DNA of 64,000 bases from Bog-473 sp963788585 (GTDB lineage: Bacteria > Actinomycetota > Acidimicrobiia > Acidimicrobiales > RAAP-2), in NCBI GenBank assembly GCA_963788585.1, contig CAWBHA010000004.1, forward strand, positions 1-64,000. The letters are read 5' to 3'. The position numbers and the translations under genes are program-made. The notes under the pieces were generated by a model that ran no database searches, was not told the DNA's origin, and worked only from the letters and a program-made list of their open reading frames with translations. Below are positions 43,032 through 50,725 of the stretch, one piece after another (position 1 is the stretch's first letter; each line of letters begins with the position of its first letter).

Positions 43032-44246
43032 CTAGCTTCTCGCCCATGAGATGAGAGCGCCGGTTGATTGGTTGAAGAAAGAGGGAAGGTTGAGTTTCGG
43101 CAATTCCAGGCTGGTCACCTCGCCCGAAGCGAGGACGTAAGTCGCAATCTTGACCGCTTGGCTATGGCGAGCGATCTGACCGAAGTACAAGCCCGACCCG
43201 TCTGGTGCCCAGGCCAACGGACCAATAACGCCTTCGCTACCGTCGACCAACCGGCTCGTGCCCGACGCGATATTCATGAGTCCAAGCCTGCTGTCGCGAT
43301 CAATGACGTTCCTGCTCGTCGCACGGGGCGATCCTGGTCGAGGCGCCCAGACCACCGCGAGTTTCGTAGAGTTTGGATCGGATGCAAGCGCCGTCGCCCA
43401 GTCACCGGTAGGCCCAGATGCACTCGACAACCTTGAACCCTCGGGGCTATCGACATAGAGCGCGTTACCTTCAGTCCAGGCCACGAAGGTCGGGGTCGAC
43501 ACTTGTTGCTGGAACTGGCCCAGCGTCGCCACGACGCGTTGCTCGATTGGGTTCCACAGCACAAGGGGCTGACCAAAAGACGTCCCTTCCACGACAAGCA
43601 CCAGATTCGAACCGGTCTGTCCGAGGACTACGGAGTCCAACGGGATGCCAACTGGCGAGCCCACTGTCCGGCCATATTCGTCGAACTCTTGCGCTCGGCC
43701 ACTGTGGCCTACAGGATCGGAGAGCCAGACATCCGCCCGGTTGCTCGCTGGCACGGGGTTGGAGCCTTGCGAACCGGACCACGTGAAGAAAATCGTCTGG
43801 AGGTCATAGGAGACGGATTCGTATCCGCCGACGCCCACCGCCATGACGTAGCCCTGTCGGGAAAAGGCAATAGGCGCTCTGACCCCTGGTCCTGCCAGCT
43901 TGGCTGAGCCTCGGTGTCCTCCATTCGCCAAATGGGCGCTGACCTGCAGTCCACCGGTCAGAATGTCCAGGTTGCCTGGTCGTTGGCCCGTTTGAGCCAC
44001 CGCCTTGCGCGCCTGAAGTGGTGTCGACGTCTGATGCGACGATCCTCGTCGCCCGGTGGTTGTGATGGCGAGCAAGCCTCCGGCGACGACAACGCCGATC
44101 AGCAGGATGCTGCAGCGGACAATCCAACGACGCCGACGCCGACGCTTGGCCTCTTTGAACAGTGCTTCGGCGTCACCAGTTGTGGTGCCGATGTGACCAT
44201 CGTGCTGATGCGCTTGTTCAGTCGGAATGAGAAGCGAAGCCTTCAC
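43032..44246 (-). CDS. Membrane-anchored beta-propeller-like protein
   Basis: 404 residues from a GTG that overlaps the GntR stop. Cytoplasmic N-terminus of about 40 residues ending KRRRRRR, one membrane helix (SILLIGVVVAGGLLAITTTG, about 46-66), then a long extracytoplasmic domain. The domain contains several blades of the type LAWAPDGSGLYFG, LAVVWAPRPG, LVLWNPIEQRVVATL, as in TolB/WD40-like propellers. It resembles anti-sigma-like or sensor proteins by layout. The YtrA-type regulator is in the same operon. Confidence 0.72.
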   Translation of the reverse strand: MKASLLIPTEQAHQHDGHIGTTTGDAEALFKEAKRRRRRRWIVRCSILLIGVVVAGGLLAITTTGRRGSSHQTSTPLQARKAVAQTGQRPGNLDILTGGLQVSAHLANGGHRGSAKLAGPGVRAPIAFSRQGYVMAVGVGGYESVSYDLQTIFFTWSGSQGSNPVPASNRADVWLSDPVGHSGRAQEFDEYGRTVGSPVGIPLDSVVLGQTGSNLVLVVEGTSFGQPLVLWNPIEQRVVATLGQFQQQVSTPTFVAWTEGNALYVDSPEGSRLSSASGPTGDWATALASDPNSTKLAVVWAPRPGSPRATSRNVIDRDSRLGLMNIASGTSRLVDGSEGVIGPLAWAPDGSGLYFGQIARHSQAVKIATYVLASGEVTSLELPKLNLPSFFNQSTGALISWARS

Positions 44247-44602
44247 GGCAAGGTCGAGATCATATCGATCAGATCCTCACGCCTGTATCCCTGATGACGG
44301 GCGAAGTCGACCAGCTCACGAACTCTTCCAAGCACGGCCCCCTTCTGTGGGGTGCCCGACACAGTGATGCCGCGACCACGAGTGAACTCCAAGAGGCCCT
44401 CGTCTCGCAGGATATGCATCGCCCGCAAGACCGTGTTCTTGTTGACGCCGAGCACGGCAGCAATGTCCTTCACCAGAGGGAGGCGATCGCCCGGTCCAGC
44501 CTCACCGTCCGCGATGGCACGGCGTATTTCGGCCGCCACTTGATCGTGGAGGGCCAAGGGGTCTGATCGGTCCACGTTGACAGAAATCATGGTACTAGTC
44601 AT
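44243..44602 (-). CDS. GntR family regulator, YtrA subfamily
   Basis: 119 residues. Winged-helix domain residues 10-75: DPLALHDQVAAEIRRAIADGEAGPGDRLP, ...DIAAVLGVNKNTVLRAMHILRDEGLLEFTRGRGITVSG, followed by a short helical tail of the YtrA kind with no large ligand domain. Two ATGs (44602 and 44590) are possible; the outer one lies inside the operator-like repeat at 44593-44606, which favours leaderless transcription or the inner start. YtrA regulators normally control ABC transporter genes; here the partner is a membrane-anchored propeller protein. Confidence 0.9.
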   Translation of the reverse strand: MTSTMISVNVDRSDPLALHDQVAAEIRRAIADGEAGPGDRLPLVKDIAAVLGVNKNTVLRAMHILRDEGLLEFTRGRGITVSGTPQKGAVLGRVRELVDFARHQGYRREDLIDMISTLP

Positions 44603-44606
44603 AGTA
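44593..44606. promoter_or_regulatory. Inverted repeat TACTA-GTCA-TAGTA between divergent genes
   Basis: A perfect 5-base inverted repeat with a 4-base centre lies between and over the starts of the GntR gene (minus) and the gene at 44612 (plus). TACTA-N4-TAGTA is a plausible operator for the YtrA-type regulator, allowing joint control. Pattern only. Confidence 0.55.
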
Positions 44607-44611
44607 GATCT

Positions 44612-45034
44612 ATGCCCGTTGGATTGCTAGAGGCAAAGTCTCCGATTCTCGATGAACTGGCTCCCGAACCTCCTGAATCGGATATCTCTTCGCTCTTTCC
44701 GGAGGCTCGCCGACGTCAACGCAGGCGGCGGCTCTGGTTCGGAATGGTCGTGGGCGCGGTCATCGCGCTCGGACTGACGGTCCTCGTGGTCGGAGGAACC
44801 GGAACTACCTTCAGCGGGCCTCCCTCCATTTCCAGCAGCAGAGGTCCCTCGGGGGTGCCAGCGGCTCACCAACCTGCACGTAGGAGGCACGGATCGAGCG
44901 CAACGCATCCTGCGGTATGCAGCAAAGCGATCGTGCCTCTCGCGTCTCGCAACACGGGGGCGTCTGCCTCTTTGCTGCCATGCTACGAGTTTCCGAGTCT
45001 GCGAGGGCTGGCTACCCGACCTCACGCTCCGTAG
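44612..45034 (+). CDS. Short membrane-anchored protein, possible truncated paralogue
   Basis: 140 residues from ATG 44612, divergent from the GntR gene. SDISSLFPEARRRQRRRRLW followed by the helix MVVGAVIALGLTVLVVGGTG mirrors the layout of the propeller protein on the other side of the regulator (AEALFKEAKRRRRRRW plus helix). The extracytoplasmic part stops after about 75 Ser/Arg/Pro-rich residues, so the domain may have been lost by frameshift. No ribosome binding site, consistent with a leaderless message. Confidence 0.55.
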   Translation: MPVGLLEAKSPILDELAPEPPESDISSLFPEARRRQRRRRLWFGMVVGAVIALGLTVLVVGGTGTTFSGPPSISSSRGPSGVPAAHQPARRRHGSSATHPAVCSKAIVPLASRNTGASASLLPCYEFPSLRGLATRPHAP

Positions 45035-45280
45035 ATCAAAGCGTTCTGGGCGCCGCCGGTACGCTCGACCGGGGGCGTTCACCTGTCCCCGACCATCGAA
45101 CGACATGGTGTCTCAGGGTCGCCCCGTTCGCCGGGACGTGGGCGGCTCTTGCCATACAGACCGAAGTCGGGTGACCCCGGACACCGGCTGTCGCCCGACG
45201 TCGGGCCACCGGGCACGATTGTCGAGTGATTGAGGACGAACCCCGTTTGTTCGAGATGAAGTACAAGTAGGTTTTGAGAC

Positions 45281-46900
45281 ATGAGGTCCTGGCGCTGGAG
45301 ACCACGCCGAGCTCGGGTGGTTTTGCCAGCTATCGGCGTGCTCGTCCTCATCGTCGGCTACGGCCTGGCGACGACATGGGATGTGCCGGCCCTCTCTTCA
45401 TCTGCCGCAGCAGGACACCTCGAGTCCGGCACTCCCGGCCCAGATGCGGTGACGGCGTTCGGTGCTGCCGCCGTTGTGGGTGGAACGACCCTCAGCAATC
45501 TGACCGCTCCCGTCGTGGGGGCCGCAGCCACCCCGAACGGGCTCGGATACTGGGTGGTGGCCGCTGACGGTGGCGTCTTCGCCTTCGGCGACGCGGCCTT
45601 CGAGGGATCAGCGGGCGGGACTCAGCTGAACGCACCGGTGGTGGGTATGGCGGCGACGCCTGACGGTGGTGGCTACTGGCTGGTCGCCTCAGACGGTGGC
45701 GTCTTCGCCTTCGGGGACGCGGCCTTCGACGGATCAGCGGGCGGGACTCAGCTGAACGCACCGGTGGTGGGTATGGCGGCGACGCCTGACGGTGGTGGCT
45801 ACTGGCTGGTCGCCTCAGACGGTGGCGTGTTCGCCTACGGCGATGCCGTCTTCGCTGGCTCCATGGGTGGCCGCCCGCTCAACCAACCGATCACCGGGAT
45901 GGCCGCCTCCCCCACCGGCAACGGGTACTGGATGACGGCGGCTGACGGCGGGATCTTTGCCTTCGGCGATGCACCGTACGAGGGCTCGATGGGAGCCAAG
46001 CCCCTCAACGAGCCGATCGTTGGTATCGCCGCGTCGCCCGACGGGGGTGGCTACTGGCTCGCCGCCGCCGATGGGGGGGTCTTCAACTTTGGGGATGCTC
46101 CATTCGAAGGGTCCGACGCGGGCACGCCGCGGCAGGCTCCCGCCGTCGGTATCGCCGGTCGCTCGGGCGGATACTGGATCGCCTACGGCATCGATCCGGG
46201 GGCACGGATGATCTCGGCGATTGCCGCCTATGTCGCCGGTCGGGACGACAACGTCACCGTGGCCGTGGAGGACCTCACGAGCGGTCAGATCTACCAGTTC
46301 CGACCCGGAGTGGTCGAGAACACGGCGAGCACACTGAAGGTGGACATTTTGGCGACGCTGCTGGTGGAGGCCCAGGCCGCCGGGCGTACGCTCACCTCCG
46401 AGGAGCAGAGCCTGGCGGTCCCAATGATCGAGGACAGCCTCGACAGCGCAGCTGACACCTTATGGACCCAGCTCGGTCCTGCTGCCGTCGGAGCGTTCGA
46501 AGGGGAGGCGGGAATGACCTCGACGGTCCCAGCCAGCGATGGTGTGTGGGGAACCACGACCACCACGGCACTCGATCGCCTCGCCATGATCCGAACCCTT
46601 GTCGAGCCCAATGCGCTCCTCACGGATGCGTCTCGCGCCTACGTCCTCAACCTCATGGAGAACATCACCCCGTCCCAGGACTGGGGCGCGTCCGGTGGTG
46701 TGCCCCCAGGAGCAACAGTGGCACTGAAGAACGGGTTCGCTGTCATAGACGGGTGGCAGATCAACACCACCGGCTGGGTCAACGGCGACGGCCGCGACTA
46801 CCTCATCGCCGTGCTCACAAACGGGAACGCCTCGGAGCAGTACGGCATCGACACGGTCAACGCTGTGTCCGCGCTCGTCTGGAACGCGCTCGAGCCGTGA
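45281..46900 (+). CDS. Secreted beta-lactamase-like serine hydrolase with YW-DGG-FGDA repeats
   Basis: 539 residues. Signal anchor residues 12-30 (VVLPAIGVLVLIVGYGLA). Residues 76-303 hold five full 42-residue repeats and part of a sixth (APVVGMAATPDGGGYWLVA, DGGVFAFGDA..GS.GG..L), a repeat widespread in secreted proteins of Acidimicrobiia. The C-terminal 235 residues are a class A beta-lactamase-type fold: NTASTLKVDI gives SxxK (Ser near 350), MIEDSLDSAADTLWTQLG matches the region of the SDN loop with Asp in place of Asn, and VALKNGF the KTG box as KNG. It probably acts on peptidoglycan or related amides outside the cell. Start at ATG 45281 with AAGTAGG upstream. Confidence 0.82.
   Translation: MRSWRWRPRRARVVLPAIGVLVLIVGYGLATTWDVPALSSSAAAGHLESGTPGPDAVTAFGAAAVVGGTTLSNLTAPVVGAAATPNGLGYWVVAADGGVFAFGDAAFEGSAGGTQLNAPVVGMAATPDGGGYWLVASDGGVFAFGDAAFDGSAGGTQLNAPVVGMAATPDGGGYWLVASDGGVFAYGDAVFAGSMGGRPLNQPITGMAASPTGNGYWMTAADGGIFAFGDAPYEGSMGAKPLNEPIVGIAASPDGGGYWLAAADGGVFNFGDAPFEGSDAGTPRQAPAVGIAGRSGGYWIAYGIDPGARMISAIAAYVAGRDDNVTVAVEDLTSGQIYQFRPGVVENTASTLKVDILATLLVEAQAAGRTLTSEEQSLAVPMIEDSLDSAADTLWTQLGPAAVGAFEGEAGMTSTVPASDGVWGTTTTTALDRLAMIRTLVEPNALLTDASRAYVLNLMENITPSQDWGASGGVPPGATVALKNGFAVIDGWQINTTGWVNGDGRDYLIAVLTNGNASEQYGIDTVNAVSALVWNALEP
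45506..46189 (+). repeat. 42-residue (126-bp) tandem repeat block
   Basis: Five and a half copies of a 126-bp unit inside the serine hydrolase gene. Copies 2 and 3 (about 45632-45830) are nearly identical in DNA; copies 4-6 are older. Probably folds as small beta-propeller or beta-sheet blades. Confidence 0.9.
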
Positions 46901-47192
46901 CCCGCAGGGGTCGCGCCGTTAGGCGGCAAGGGCGTCGATCGTCGTCTCGCCCAGTAGCCCAGCCGGGGTCCACGCATCCCCGGCCATGACACGTTGAGAT
47001 CGGTGCCTCCAGCTAGGCGACTGGTGCACACATGTGCCTCAGGCTGCTCTTTCTGAGATGCGCGCCCTCAACTACCGAGGCTGAGTCCTGGCATTGTTGG
47101 CAATATATGACCCGCTGCGATGGACTTCACGCTCAACGTCTCCGACGTTTCTTCACCGTTGTGCCGATCGGCCATTGCCGAGCGCTACCGCC
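46901..47192. other. 292-bp intergenic region
   Basis: A weak hairpin GACCC-GCAG-GGGTC (46899-46912) directly follows the hydrolase stop. A 36-codon frame from an ATG near 47123 (MDFTLNVSDVSS...) is too short to call. Otherwise nothing recognisable. Confidence 0.35.
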
Positions 47193-47450
47193 CTATCGTC
47201 GCCCCAAGAGCTCGGGCCGATGCTCTGTGACGATGCGCACCAGCTCATTGGCCGGGGCTTTGGGGAGAGACACCGCAATGGTCGAAACCAGCTCGGTCGC
47301 CGTTATGCGCGTTGCCGGCGTCAGGATCAGCCATCGCCCGAGATTGTTGCCGATGGCCCATCGCATGTGACCGTCGACGTCCGCGTACTCCAGGATCCAT
47401 CCGTCGCGGCAGAACCGCAGGGGTCGCGGTGGTGAGATCTGTGCCGACAT
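47193..47450 (-). CDS. Small hypothetical protein
   Basis: 85 residues from ATG 47450, with AAGGAGG at ideal spacing; the longer frame to 47474 lacks this. The sequence begins MSAQISPPRPLRFCRDGWILEY and has GHMRWAIGNNLGRWLILTPATR and a C-terminal helix. Looks like a genuine small soluble protein, possibly DNA- or ligand-binding, but no family is recognised. Confidence 0.6.
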   Translation of the reverse strand: MSAQISPPRPLRFCRDGWILEYADVDGHMRWAIGNNLGRWLILTPATRITATELVSTIAVSLPKAPANELVRIVTEHRPELLGRR

Positions 47451-47699
47451 CGAGAGACCTCCTTGTGGTGACAACCGTGGCTACAGAATCGACGGTCCCG
47501 TGACCCACTTGGCCCGAACAGCGTTACCCATCCGCCCTCGTCGCGCAACCCGGTTCTATCCCGTTCCCGACCCCTGGCAGTACGGCGCGACTCGATCCAG
47601 CAATGATCCGTTGACCGGAGCGCTCTTGGTGGGAGACGCTCGTGCGAACAGAAGAACCGCGGGATGTAGACAAGAGCAGATCAGAGAGGAGCCGTGGCC

Positions 47700-48425
47700 G
47701 TGAACCACTATCCAGGCTGGTACCAGGATCCCACCGGGCGCCACCAGGAGCGGTACTTCAACAGTGACGGAATTCCGACCCAGTTCGTACGAAATGAGGG
47801 CACCGAGTCTTGGGACGACGGACCCGCCGGCCCCGTCGATGCCCCCGGCACGTCGCAAAGGCCCTTGGCGTCCTACAGAGTCCCTGCTGGGGAGGAGGCG
47901 TACTGGGCGCCACAACCTCCTCCGAGGTCAGCCGTCACTCCGCTTCCCATTGTGGTCCGACGCCAGCGGAACTGGTGGCTCATCGGAGCGAGCTGCTCTG
48001 TGGTTGCATTGCTCCTGAGCGCGTCGATCGTCGCCGTCATCACACAGCACAACGACGCTGACCGTTGGAAGAATGACTATCAGGCAGAGGCGAGCAGATA
48101 CCGGGCGGAAGAGGCCAAGGACGTCTCCATCTTTGCCGCACTCGTCGTGAGCCAGGAGAAGCTCGCGGCAGCGACGACGCAGAACAACACACCGGTCAAC
48201 GACAACCAGACCCTTACCACGGCGCGACGAGAAGTCGGTTCGATTGCCTATGAGCTCAATCTCTGCGCGAAGGACACAGCCACCGTCATTTCGGAGATCC
48301 AAGACTCCCTACGAGCGGGGTTTCTCGACCCCTCGCTTGAATCCAATGCGACAGACGCCGGGGCCGCGTGCCGAGAGGCTCAGACTGAGAGCTCGACTCT
48401 TCAGGGGGCTCTGGCCGCGGGCTGA
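47700..48425 (+). CDS. DUF2510 membrane protein
   Basis: 241 residues from GTG 47700, 8 bases after AGAGAGGAG; the GTG at 47694 is too close to that box. The N-terminal DUF2510 motif reads HYPGWYQDPTGRHQERYFNSDG, a short Trp/Tyr-rich module common in actinobacterial membrane proteins. After a Pro-rich linker comes one membrane helix (WWLIGASCSVVALLLSASIVAVI, about 98-120), then an extracytoplasmic helical domain with two Cys (NLCAKD, AACREA). Function unknown. Confidence 0.8.
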   Translation: MNHYPGWYQDPTGRHQERYFNSDGIPTQFVRNEGTESWDDGPAGPVDAPGTSQRPLASYRVPAGEEAYWAPQPPPRSAVTPLPIVVRRQRNWWLIGASCSVVALLLSASIVAVITQHNDADRWKNDYQAEASRYRAEEAKDVSIFAALVVSQEKLAAATTQNNTPVNDNQTLTTARREVGSIAYELNLCAKDTATVISEIQDSLRAGFLDPSLESNATDAGAACREAQTESSTLQGALAAG

Positions 48426-48456
48426 AGAACGCTATCCCCATCCCGGCAGCGGACTG

Positions 48457-48486
48457 GGACGTTTCATGGTTCACGTCGAAACGTCC
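48457..48486 (+). terminator. Hairpin after DUF2510 gene
   Basis: GGACGTTTC (48457-48465) pairs perfectly with GAAACGTCC (48478-48486) around a 12-base loop, 32 bases after the stop. No T-run follows, so termination is possible but not certain. Confidence 0.5.
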
Positions 48487-48525
48487 ACCCAGACTTCAAG
48501 AGGCGACTCATGTTAGAAATCGCGG

Positions 48526-49011
48526 ATGGCGAAGTCATCGACGCGGCTCGTGCTGATCTGCGGGCTCCCAGCCTCGGGCAAGTCGACACTCGCTCGGCAG
48601 CTCGCACCGAAAATCTCCGCCATAAGGTTGGATAAGGACGAATGGGCGACTCAACTCGGCGCCGATTTGTGGGATGAAGAATTTCGAGTGCGCCTCGAAC
48701 ATCAGCTGTGGGCTCTTTCCCGGGATCTCCTGGGTCGCGGCCAAAGCGTGATTTTGGAGTGGGGCCACTGGGCCCGGGTTGAACGGGATGCGAAACGACT
48801 CGGGGCGCGAGCGTTGGGGGTCGAAGTTGAACTGCATTACCTCGATGTGCCCTTGGCGGAGTTAATCGAGAGAGCTGAACGACGCAATGCGTCGGGCGAG
48901 TGGACAGCCTCGCCTATGACACGGGCTCACTTTGAACGATGGGCAACGATTTTCGAACCTCCCGACGACGAGGAGATCCTGTTGTTCGACAAGCCCGTTG
49001 CCGAAGGTTGA
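48526..49011 (+). CDS. P-loop kinase-like ATPase (AAA_33 / zeta-toxin type)
   Basis: 161 residues. Walker A GLPASGKSTL (residues 13-22) near the N-terminus after VLICGLPA; IRLDKDEWATQLG includes the acidic substrate-binding motif (D-x-D type) and HYLDVPLAELIERAERRN the lid region. Layout matches small kinases of the AAA_33 family (chloramphenicol phosphotransferase, zeta toxin, nucleoside/polynucleotide kinases). The target cannot be deduced. No antitoxin-like gene is adjacent, so a toxin role is unlikely. Confidence 0.85.
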   Translation: MAKSSTRLVLICGLPASGKSTLARQLAPKISAIRLDKDEWATQLGADLWDEEFRVRLEHQLWALSRDLLGRGQSVILEWGHWARVERDAKRLGARALGVEVELHYLDVPLAELIERAERRNASGEWTASPMTRAHFERWATIFEPPDDEEILLFDKPVAEG

Positions 49012-49117
49012 TCTCGTCGAACCTGACTCGCACGTAATCAGCAGCATCACCAAACTGCCATACTGCCCGTCTACGGGCATCCCTAACCGGCCCCACCCCC
49101 CCGATAGAGTTGAGACT

Positions 49118-49420
49118 ATGAGTGACATAACCAGTGAGCTTGAGCGACTCGTCCAGTTGCGCGATAGCGGAGCGCTCACCGTCGAAGAGTTTGAGAGCCA
49201 AAAGGCCAGGGTTCTCGCTACGCCGGAGTCAGTCACTGCGGATCCAGCTCCCTTCGGCGTTGATCCGGTTGCCGACGAGATAGTGCGGGCTACCCAACCC
49301 AAAAAAATGCTGGCCATGAAGCGGCTGCGCGAACAAACGGGTATAGACGTTCATGAAGCGAAGAGCCGCATCGATGCGTCGTATTTGCGTTTGGGATTCG
49401 TTGACCGGATCCGTCGCTGA
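49118..49420 (+). CDS. SHOCT protein with L7/L12-like C-terminal segment
   Basis: 100 residues from ATG 49118. Residues 5-32, SELERLVQLRDSGALTVEEF..KARVL, form a SHOCT (short C-terminal) oligomerisation motif. Residues 65-95, KKMLAMKRLREQTGIDVHEAKSRID, resemble the helical face of ribosomal protein L7/L12 C-terminal domain (KIAVIKAVREVTGLGLKEAK), seen in some actinobacterial small proteins. The combination is unusual; a role in protein interaction is inferred. Confidence 0.75.
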   Translation: MSDITSELERLVQLRDSGALTVEEFESQKARVLATPESVTADPAPFGVDPVADEIVRATQPKKMLAMKRLREQTGIDVHEAKSRIDASYLRLGFVDRIRR

Positions 49421-49530
49421 CGTCGCAGGTTGTGACCCTCGGCAGTTGGGGCGAGATGCACAGGTAGCTGTAGAGCGGGACGCCCCCGTCACGCCGTTCT
49501 GGAAGACCAGATCTATAACGGCGAACTCGT

Positions 49531-49834
49531 ATGACAGTCTCAGGCACATCCCAGTTTCTCGACGCCACTGCATCGCCGGGTGTGACGCGGGTCCAGTACG
49601 AGATCACGGGCGGGACCCTGACCGATTCGGGGATCGCCACGGCCACCCCGACGAATCTATGGCTGGATTGCCCCGTGGAACACGACCACGGTGCCCAACG
49701 ACAGCTATACCCTCCGGAGCGTTCCGCTTTCCTTCCCCGGCACGATCCAGAGCGTCGCTTCATACCCCGATCGACCTCGCCGTGGAGCACCTCACAGGGG
49801 AGCGGCGCTGGGGTGGCACGCAGTCCCCGCGTAG
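49531..49834 (+). pseudogene. Decayed Ig-like domain fragment
   Basis: SGTSQFLDATASPGVTRVQYEITGGTLTDSGIATATPT from about 49531 continues one base out of frame as IYGWIAPWNTTTVPNDSYTLRSV and SVASYPDR, a pattern seen in Ig-like repeats (GW-NTTTVPNGTYTLxSVA) of large actinobacterial surface proteins. One extra A near 49655 breaks the frame. No start region or partner domain is left, so this is a remnant of a larger gene. Confidence 0.55.
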
Positions 49835-49850
49835 GAGGGCGGGGGCGAAG

Positions 49851-50363
49851 CTAAAAGCTCCAGCGTGTTTGGCTGAACCTTTCTCCTTTACCAAACCCAA
49901 AGCCGATCTCGGGTGCGACGCGATAGACCAGAACCTCTGCTCGCCGAATCGCGTCGCCCAGCCCGGACCACGATCCATCCGGTGCGACGAAATGCGGTCC
50001 GTACTTCGACTCGTAGGTGTTAGCGACACGCCCAAGCTCGGCCTGGTCGCTCACACCTTCCGCCGTTCCTTCTATCACGAGATCAAGACGGTCGAGGGTG
50101 CTCTGTCCCGTCGTCAGGACGCAATGAGAGTTTGCAGAGAGGTTCTTTGCTTTTCGTTCGTTTGATCCAGTACAGAAGTACAGAGCACCTTCGAGCCAGA
50201 TTCCCAACAGCGGCGTGACATGTGGGCGGCCGTCAGGTCGAACAGTCGAAAGCCAGTACGCCTCAGCATCCGCGAGCTCATCCCGAGCCTGAGACCACTC
50301 CGTCGGTGTCGCATTCTGGCTGCTGAACGCGCTCAGCTCGGTTACCGGAACTGGTTCAGCCAT
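49851..50363 (-). CDS. Pyridoxamine 5'-phosphate oxidase-like / F420-binding protein
   Basis: 170 residues from ATG 50363, with GGAGAG upstream. The split-barrel fold of the PPOX superfamily is seen in EAYWLSTVRPDGRPHVTPLLGIWLEGALYFCTGSNERKAKNL and CVLTTGQSTLDRLDLVIEGTAE; the G-S-N-x-R-K-x-K-N-L signature is typical of flavin- or F420-dependent members. C-terminal FGFGKGERFSQTRWSF is the usual end of these proteins. Likely a small redox enzyme; deazaflavin use is inferred from actinobacterial relatives. Confidence 0.88.
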   Translation of the reverse strand: MAEPVPVTELSAFSSQNATPTEWSQARDELADAEAYWLSTVRPDGRPHVTPLLGIWLEGALYFCTGSNERKAKNLSANSHCVLTTGQSTLDRLDLVIEGTAEGVSDQAELGRVANTYESKYGPHFVAPDGSWSGLGDAIRRAEVLVYRVAPEIGFGFGKGERFSQTRWSF

Positions 50364-50619
50364 GCCACTCTCCGATCGTTTGCGTCTGTGCGAGCAGGCA
50401 CGGCGATGCTCGGCAGGTTGCTGGGCCCATCGTCGCACACACATGCCCACATGGTGCCTACGGGGACAGGCCGCGATCACGAGCTCCGTTGTCCCTTTGG
50501 CCGCAATTGTTCCTGAGGACGGTGACCCATTTTCCAGCCCGATCCACGGTGCGAGGGCGCCGGAAGGATCACTGGGGCCCGAGTTCGCGTGCCACGCGGA
50601 GCCACAGCGACGCGGCCCG

Positions 50620-50647
50620 TTGTACGCAAGCGGGTCGCCGGTAACAT
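50620..50647 (+). promoter_or_regulatory. Candidate promoter of inositol-phosphate synthase gene
   Basis: TTGTAC (50620-50625) and TAACAT (50642-50647) are 16 bases apart, giving a leader of about 70 bases to the start at 50726. The rest of the 362-bp gap between this gene and the divergent PPOX gene shows nothing else clear. Confidence 0.5.
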
Positions 50648-50725
50648 CGGTCCCCTCGCGTCGAGCACCGGGCGGGATGGAATGGCCGACCCGGAGCTCC
50701 ACAGACCCCATCCTCGAGAGAACGG

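Noticed and set aside
48526..49011. Zeta-type toxin of a toxin-antitoxin pair
   Set aside because: The P-loop kinase has no small antitoxin gene next to it and matches generic AAA_33 kinases equally well.
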